Made by a program: the position numbers and the translations under genes. This document shows, one piece after another, positions 59,643 to 64,000 of a stretch of DNA of 64,000 nt. The DNA comes from Marinimicrobium sp050113635 (GTDB lineage: Bacteria > Pseudomonadota > Gammaproteobacteria > Pseudomonadales > Cellvibrionaceae). Below the pieces are notes generated by a model. It did no database searches, was not told where the DNA came from, and saw only the letters and a program-made list of their open reading frames with translations. The stretch is taken from the NCBI RefSeq assembly GCF_050113635.1, contig NZ_JBNJLT010000005.1:62001-126000 (forward strand). Direction: 5' to 3'. Position 1 is the first letter of the stretch; every line of letters begins with the position of its first letter.

Positions 59643-61537
59643 CGCTCTTCGGTGCCTTGGCCTTCCAGTTCGCCGCGCATTTCCCGCAGGCGGCGTTGTT
59701 GGGACTGGTATTCAAATTTGCGACGCAGAAGGCCACCGGGGTCATCGGGTACCTGACGCAACCATTGTTCCATGGCCTGCCGTTCCTCGTCACTCACATC
59801 GCCCTCCTGCAAGGGTGCGATTGTATCCTCGGGTTCGCCTTCCTGTGGTTCGGCGGGATCGCCCGCCGTGGGCTGCTCGCCCTGGGTATTCGCCGGGTCG
59901 TCGGCGTCACTTTGCGGCGTGGGGCTGTCGGTGTTCGGGTCTTGGGGGGCGTCATCCTGCCCGTCATTGCGGGAGTTGGATTGTCCATCCTGGGCGTTGT
60001 CCGGGTTCTGGCTGTCCTGGTCTTGGGAATTTTGGTTCTGTTCACCTTCCCCTTGTTCGGAATCCTGCTGTTGATCTTCCGAAGAATCGCCGCCGTTTTG
60101 ATCGTCGGAACTCTGTGGGTTTTGCTGCTGTTCTTTCTGCTGTTCTTCCTGTTGTTGCTTGAGTTGTTCCACCAGGGCTTTGTTCGCCTGCGCGTCGCTC
60201 ATATCAGGTTGGCGCGCCAATGCCTGATCATAGGCCTCAATGGCACCCTCAAGGTCGCCGGCGCGGGCCAGGGCATTGCCTCGGTTGTAATGGGCTCGGG
60301 CCGTATCGCTTTGTTCGAAGGCTTTGGCGGCGGCTTCGTACGCTTCGGCCTTATAGAGCGCACTACCGCGCCACTCGGGGTTCTCGAATTGTTGGGCGGC
60401 GGTTTCGGGATCACCGTCGCTCAACGCGCGTTCCCCGCGCTGGTTCGGCGTCAGCCAGGGCGCCAGCCAGCGGTCGTCCGCGTGGGCGGGAGAAGGTATC
60501 AGCACAGTGAGCAGCGGCAGGGCAAACAGCACAGCGAGCAGGCCGCGGCGGAAGCTGTACAGCACCGCCGGCAGTAGCAACAGCACCAGCCAGGGACCCC
60601 GATCGAACCAGTCGTCGAACTCACGGTCCACCTGGCGTTGACTGTCGCTGCCCGGGCGAGGGGTTTCCAGCAGCCAGTCCACATCATCCGCGCTGGCGTC
60701 AATGCGTTCATAGCGCCCGCCCGTGCGCCCGGCGAGGCGCTCTAACCGGTCCTCTTCCAGTTTGGCCACCACGATGTTGCCGGCACGGTCCCGCTCGAAG
60801 CCGCCGCGCTCATCGGGGATGGGGGCACCTTGCGGGGTTCCGATACCGAGGACAGACAGGCGCAGGCCGGTGTTTTCCAGGCGATTAAGAATAGGGTTGA
60901 TGGCTTGATCAACCACGCCGTCGGTGATCAGTAAAATCTGTCCTTCGGAGACTCCGGCTTCGCTGAACAACTCGACAGCTGCCTCGACAGCGGCTTCGGG
61001 ACGGCTGCCCGAAGCGGGCATAATATTGGGGTGCAATGCATTGAGCAGGCTGCGGATGGTGGCGGTGTCATCCGTGAGCGGCGACACCACATGCGCATCG
61101 CCAGCGTAGGCAATCAAACCGGTAAACCCTTCGTTTCGGGCGCGCAGGACATCCGCAATTTTCAAGCGCGCTCTCGTCAGCCGGGAAGGCTTGAGATCTT
61201 CCGCCAGCATGGAGGGGGAGAGATCCAGCAGAATCACGAGTGCATCCCCGGTTTTCACCACGGGAACAGGGCGTTTTTCCCAGGTGGGGCCGGCCATGGC
61301 GACCACGCCAATACCCCACGCGAGCAATAAGCCCCAGAGCAGCGAGCGGCGTGCGTGCCGGTGGCCGGGCTCGACCAGGTGGGAAAGCAGGTCCGGGTGA
61401 ATCAGGTGCCGCCACTGCCGGGCCTGACGGCTCTGCCGCCAGAGGCACAGTGTCAGGACAAACGCGGGCAGCAGCGCCAGTAACCACAAAGGTCGCAAAA
61501 AATGAAAGCCTTCCGGCTGGGTGAAAAAGTCGATCAT
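59636..61537 (-). CDS. batB: BatB-BatC fusion: VWA domain plus TPR
   Basis: A 633-residue protein joining a membrane-anchored VWA domain (MIDAS motif LLDLSPSMLAE; later ILLITDGVVDQ) with TPR repeats (about 395-460; RAHYNRGNALARAGDLEGAI). In many bacteria these are separate batB and batC genes. Membrane helices lie near the N-terminus, around residue 60-80 and after the VWA domain. The segment of about 465-580 is low-complexity, rich in Gln, Asp, Asn and Glu, and probably unfolded. The C-terminal 50 residues are charged and helical. It overlaps batA and batD by 4 and 7 bases. Confidence 0.9.
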   Translation of the reverse strand: MIDFFTQPEGFHFLRPLWLLALLPAFVLTLCLWRQSRQARQWRHLIHPDLLSHLVEPGHRHARRSLLWGLLLAWGIGVVAMAGPTWEKRPVPVVKTGDALVILLDLSPSMLAEDLKPSRLTRARLKIADVLRARNEGFTGLIAYAGDAHVVSPLTDDTATIRSLLNALHPNIMPASGSRPEAAVEAAVELFSEAGVSEGQILLITDGVVDQAINPILNRLENTGLRLSVLGIGTPQGAPIPDERGGFERDRAGNIVVAKLEEDRLERLAGRTGGRYERIDASADDVDWLLETPRPGSDSQRQVDREFDDWFDRGPWLVLLLLPAVLYSFRRGLLAVLFALPLLTVLIPSPAHADDRWLAPWLTPNQRGERALSDGDPETAAQQFENPEWRGSALYKAEAYEAAAKAFEQSDTARAHYNRGNALARAGDLEGAIEAYDQALARQPDMSDAQANKALVEQLKQQQEEQQKEQQQNPQSSDDQNGGDSSEDQQQDSEQGEGEQNQNSQDQDSQNPDNAQDGQSNSRNDGQDDAPQDPNTDSPTPQSDADDPANTQGEQPTAGDPAEPQEGEPEDTIAPLQEGDVSDEERQAMEQWLRQVPDDPGGLLRRKFEYQSQQRRLREMRGELEGQGTEERW

Positions 61538-62553
61538 TTGCCCGCTCCCCCTGCCGTTGTCGACTCCGAGCGACCGGGCCCGAAAGCGCGCCCGGCGGCA
61601 AGCAGGCCGCTTAACAGCAGTGCTATGCCGAGGGGCCAGTAGAACAGGCTACGGGTGGGGCGGAAGGTTTCGGCGTCGTACTCAATGGGTTCGAGTTCGT
61701 TGAGCATGGTGTGTACTTCATCCAGCTCGGTCAGGCTGCGGGCGCGGAAATAACGGCCTCCCGTTTGTGCCGCCACTTCTTTGAGAGTAGCCTCGTCGAG
61801 ATCCCGCGATGGATTGACGGTGCGCTGTCCGAAAATAGTCTGCGTCACCATTTCGTCGGCCCCAAAACCGATGGTGTAGATCTTCACGTCGTGCTGCTCT
61901 GCCAGGTAGGCGGCGCGTTGCGGGGTGAGTTCGCCCGCGTTGCTGGAGCCGTCAGTGAGTAGAATCAGCACTCGGCTGGCTTCCGGGCGGTCTCTCAGGC
62001 GCTTCACCGAGAGACCAATGGCGTCACCAATGGCAGTTTTCTCCCCGGCAAAGCCGATCTGGGCTTCGTGCAGCAGGGTGAAAACCGTCTGTCGATCATA
62101 GGTCAGCGGGGCCTGCAGATAGGCGCGGGTGCCGAACAGCACCAGCCCCAGGCGGTCACTTTGGCGTTCCTGGACGAAATCACCTACCACCGCTTTGACG
62201 GCCTGGAGCCGGTTAATAGGCTGACCCCGGTAGTTCATGTCCTCAATTTCCATGCTCCCGGAAATATCCACGGCAAGCAGTAAGTCCCGACCACTGCTGG
62301 GCAACGTGACCGGTTCTCCGACCCAGCGTGGGTCGGTGGCCGCCAGCAGCGTTGCGCTCCAGATTAACCACAGGCACAGCGCCGTCAGCCAGCGAGCGCC
62401 GCTGCGTTGCCGTTCGCCGTCGCGCAGCTGTTTGAGACGGCTGAAAAACGGGACTCGCAGCGCGGCCTCATGACTGGGGGCTTCGGGTACGAAGCGCATC
62501 AGTAAGGGCAGGGGAAGCAGCAAAAGCAGCCAGGGCCAGTGCAGCTCAAGCAT
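61534..62553 (-). CDS. batA: BatA-like VWA protein
   Basis: A 339-residue protein with two N-terminal membrane helices (WPWLLLLLPLPLLMRF; LTALCLWLIWSATLLAAT), a VWA domain with complete MIDAS (LLAVDISGSMEIEDM, later TAIGDAIGLSVKRL and LILLTDGSSNAGE), and a C-terminal helix (FYWPLGIALLLSGLLAAG). VWA domains bind a divalent metal and mediate protein contacts. It overlaps the DUF4381 gene by 8 bases and batB by 4. Confidence 0.9.
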   Translation of the reverse strand: MLELHWPWLLLLLPLPLLMRFVPEAPSHEAALRVPFFSRLKQLRDGERQRSGARWLTALCLWLIWSATLLAATDPRWVGEPVTLPSSGRDLLLAVDISGSMEIEDMNYRGQPINRLQAVKAVVGDFVQERQSDRLGLVLFGTRAYLQAPLTYDRQTVFTLLHEAQIGFAGEKTAIGDAIGLSVKRLRDRPEASRVLILLTDGSSNAGELTPQRAAYLAEQHDVKIYTIGFGADEMVTQTIFGQRTVNPSRDLDEATLKEVAAQTGGRYFRARSLTELDEVHTMLNELEPIEYDAETFRPTRSLFYWPLGIALLLSGLLAAGRAFGPGRSESTTAGGAGK

Positions 62554-63109
62554 GGGCGGCCCCCTTTTTGACGATTTCTGGTTTTACGGTCTCTGGCAAA
62601 TGGTGTGGGTCGAGGCGGTGGCGTTTGATCCAGAGGCTCACCAATGCGTACAACGAGGCGTCGTCAAACTCAGGGTTTGGCTGGTAGGGGCCTTCGGCCA
62701 ATATTTGCCCAGGACCTTCTTCGAAACCTGATTTGGTTGGCGCGGTGGTGTCCAGCAGTGCGAGCCACTGGCGGCCATTGAGTGCAGCCACCGCCGGGTG
62801 CAGGCGCTCGGGCAACCCGCTCAAAACCGTGCGGCGCAACAGTTCGCTGATGTCCTGAAGGTAGCGGCGCGACGCTTCGGGGCCGGGGGTAGCCGCCCGG
62901 TATCGTCGCTGCGCGTCACGCAACACCACTAGCGCCTCACGGCGATATTGCTGGCGGCGTCGGCGGGCGCGCCACCGCCATACCAGCAGACCGGCTGCCA
63001 GCAACAGTACCGCCAGCAACATCCACCAGCCCCAGGCGAGTGGCCACCATCCGACGGGGTCCGGCAGGTGAATGTCCTTGAGTTGTGCCAGTGGGTCTTG
63101 CGGGTTCAT
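62546..63109 (-). CDS. DUF4381 membrane protein
   Basis: A 187-residue protein with one N-terminal membrane helix (WWMLLAVLLLAAGLLVWRW) after the motif LKDIHLPDPVGWWPLAWGWW, typical of DUF4381. The cytosolic tail has ISELLRRTVLSGLP and LNGRQWLALLDTT. It sits in the usual place between the DUF58 gene and batA. I start it at ATG 63109, ten bases after the DUF58 stop; a longer frame upstream is antisense-free but lacks similarity. Confidence 0.87.
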   Translation of the reverse strand: MNPQDPLAQLKDIHLPDPVGWWPLAWGWWMLLAVLLLAAGLLVWRWRARRRRQQYRREALVVLRDAQRRYRAATPGPEASRRYLQDISELLRRTVLSGLPERLHPAVAALNGRQWLALLDTTAPTKSGFEEGPGQILAEGPYQPNPEFDDASLYALVSLWIKRHRLDPHHLPETVKPEIVKKGAAHA

Positions 63110-63119
63110 GGTCGTGTTA

Positions 63120-64000
63120 TCAGTTCCTGATGCGGCGCCGGGCACCGAAGCGCTCGCGCAGCAGCGTGTGAATATCATCGTCGGTTGCGTAGGACAGCAG
63201 CGGTAGCGCCAATCGTCGACAGCTGGCGGTGAGTGTCTCCAGCCGCTGTTCGAAATCCCGGGCGTAGGCTTGCTGGAAGTGAGCGTCCTGTGCCGGCAGT
63301 GGCAGACGCTCGTGGCCATTGGTGACGGTCAGCAGCCGGTTGCCGCCAAGGTGGTGTTCCAGCGGGTCGTACACGTGAATCAGCGTGACGTCGGTGTGGC
63401 GGGCCAGTTCGAACAGTTGCTGCTCACAGGCGCGGTCAAAGTCGTGAAAATCACTGACCACAAAAACGGCGCTCCCGGGTTTGGCGACGCGGCGTGCATC
63501 GGCGAGGATGGTTTCCAGCGCAATCGGCGATCGGCTCGCAATCGGGCTTTTCAGCCGATGGTTGTAGTCATGCAGTTGGTGTAGCAACTCCAGCACGGCG
63601 TGCTTGCTGCGCCGCGCCCGAATATCACGTTGCGCGTTGTCACCGAATACCAGGCCACCGATCCGGTCACTTTGGTTCAGCGCCGCCCAGGCGATAGTCG
63701 CGCTGATGTGGGTGGCCAGGACCGACTTGAAACAGGTGCGGCTGCCGAAGAACATCGAAGCGCGCTGGTCGACGGCCACAAAGACCGGCCGCTCCCGTTC
63801 CTCGCGGAAGATTTTGGTGTGGGGGACCTGGGTTCGGGCGGTGACACGCCAGTCGATGGTGCGCACGTCATCGCCGGGTTGATACAGGCGGACTTCCTCG
63901 AAGTCCACGCCTCGGCCCCGCTGACGGGTTCGCATGCCGCCAGTGAGCAGGCTGCGGGCGGGCCGTCGAGCAAACAGCTGTAAATCGCGGGCCACGAAGC
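63120..64000 (-). CDS. DUF58 protein of the bat cluster (5' end outside window)
   Basis: The visible 293 residues cover most of a DUF58 protein (family length about 310-320). The domain core GRGVDFEEVRLYQPGDDVRTIDWRVTART and FVAVDQRASMFFGS is clear, shown here in pieces: GVDFEEVRLYQPGDD, RTIDWRVTART. DUF58 proteins have a degenerate VWA fold. The true start lies beyond position 64000; a MoxR-type AAA ATPase gene normally precedes it in this cluster and would be expected there. A GTG at 63995 is unlikely to be the start. Confidence 0.88.
   Translation of the reverse strand, partial: FVARDLQLFARRPARSLLTGGMRTRQRGRGVDFEEVRLYQPGDDVRTIDWRVTARTQVPHTKIFREERERPVFVAVDQRASMFFGSRTCFKSVLATHISATIAWAALNQSDRIGGLVFGDNAQRDIRARRSKHAVLELLHQLHDYNHRLKSPIASRSPIALETILADARRVAKPGSAVFVVSDFHDFDRACEQQLFELARHTDVTLIHVYDPLEHHLGGNRLLTVTNGHERLPLPAQDAHFQQAYARDFEQRLETLTASCRRLALPLLSYATDDDIHTLLRERFGARRRIRN

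Noticed and set aside
59603..60577. A 324-codon hydrophobic open frame on the plus strand
   Set aside because: It is the reverse of the Gln/Asp-rich codons of the BatB/C protein, which read as Leu, Val and Phe on the other strand. It is not a membrane protein gene.
1..64000. Mobile element, prophage, defence island or CRISPR array
   Set aside because: No transposase, integrase, phage gene, direct-repeat array or tRNA-bounded insert was seen. Gene order is that of conserved chromosome.

Overview
The window is a gene-dense stretch of a gammaproteobacterial chromosome with about 60 protein-coding genes, no tRNA or rRNA gene, no CRISPR array and no insertion sequence. The gene order from topA through the DUF6586 gene, sulA, lexA, mfd, nqrA-F, sthA, a PilZ protein, lolCDE, comEC, exbBD, lpxK, kdsB, a low-molecular-weight phosphatase and murB follows the order I remember from Pseudomonas. 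The signalling content and divergence, however, point to a marine or saline relative of the Cellvibrionales (Marinimicrobium, Saccharophagus or Microbulbifer type). That assignment is an inference. A Na+-pumping NADH:quinone reductase fits a salt-adapted aerobe.

Region 1-1537 holds cmoB (cut by the window edge) and cmoA, which make the wobble base cmo5U34 in tRNA. Region 1655-10943 is a signalling block: an EAL-CBS-GGDEF protein, a receiver-TPR response regulator with a soluble histidine kinase, a membrane-anchored double-FHA protein, a DUF5610 protein behind a near-consensus flagellar sigma-28 promoter, a thioredoxin-fold protein, an EAL-HDOD protein and CheV. It looks like a cyclic-di-GMP and motility control neighbourhood.

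Region 10987-21908 is housekeeping: soluble lytic transglycosylase, Uup ABC-F ATPase, a universal stress protein, topA with its accessory genes, and a lexA-sulA SOS operon with two LexA boxes over its promoter. Region 22146-29449 carries a DUF6763-like protein, an MscS channel overlapping a phosphoribosyltransferase, a cold-shock protein, and mfd-csiV.

Region 29917-38517 is the complete nqrABCDEF operon with its maturation genes apbE (flavin transferase) and nqrM, then sthA. A strong intrinsic terminator sits inside the signal-peptide codons of apbE. Region 38504-50693 is envelope biogenesis: lolCDE, a DUF2062 protein, comEC, an ExbB/ExbD pair, lpxK, kdsB, a tyrosine phosphatase and murB. A 109-bp element bounded by a perfect 29-bp inverted repeat lies between kdsB and the phosphatase gene.

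Region 50687-53931 is a translationally coupled PP2C phosphatase and Ser/Thr kinase pair; the kinase has a predicted periplasmic PEGA and formylglycine-generating-enzyme-like tail. After an M16C peptidase gene, the last 7 kb is one tightly overlapping operon on the minus strand, DUF58-DUF4381-BatA-BatB/C-BatD-GIY-YIG-DTW, the Bat aerotolerance type of cluster with two small nucleic-acid-related genes at its end.
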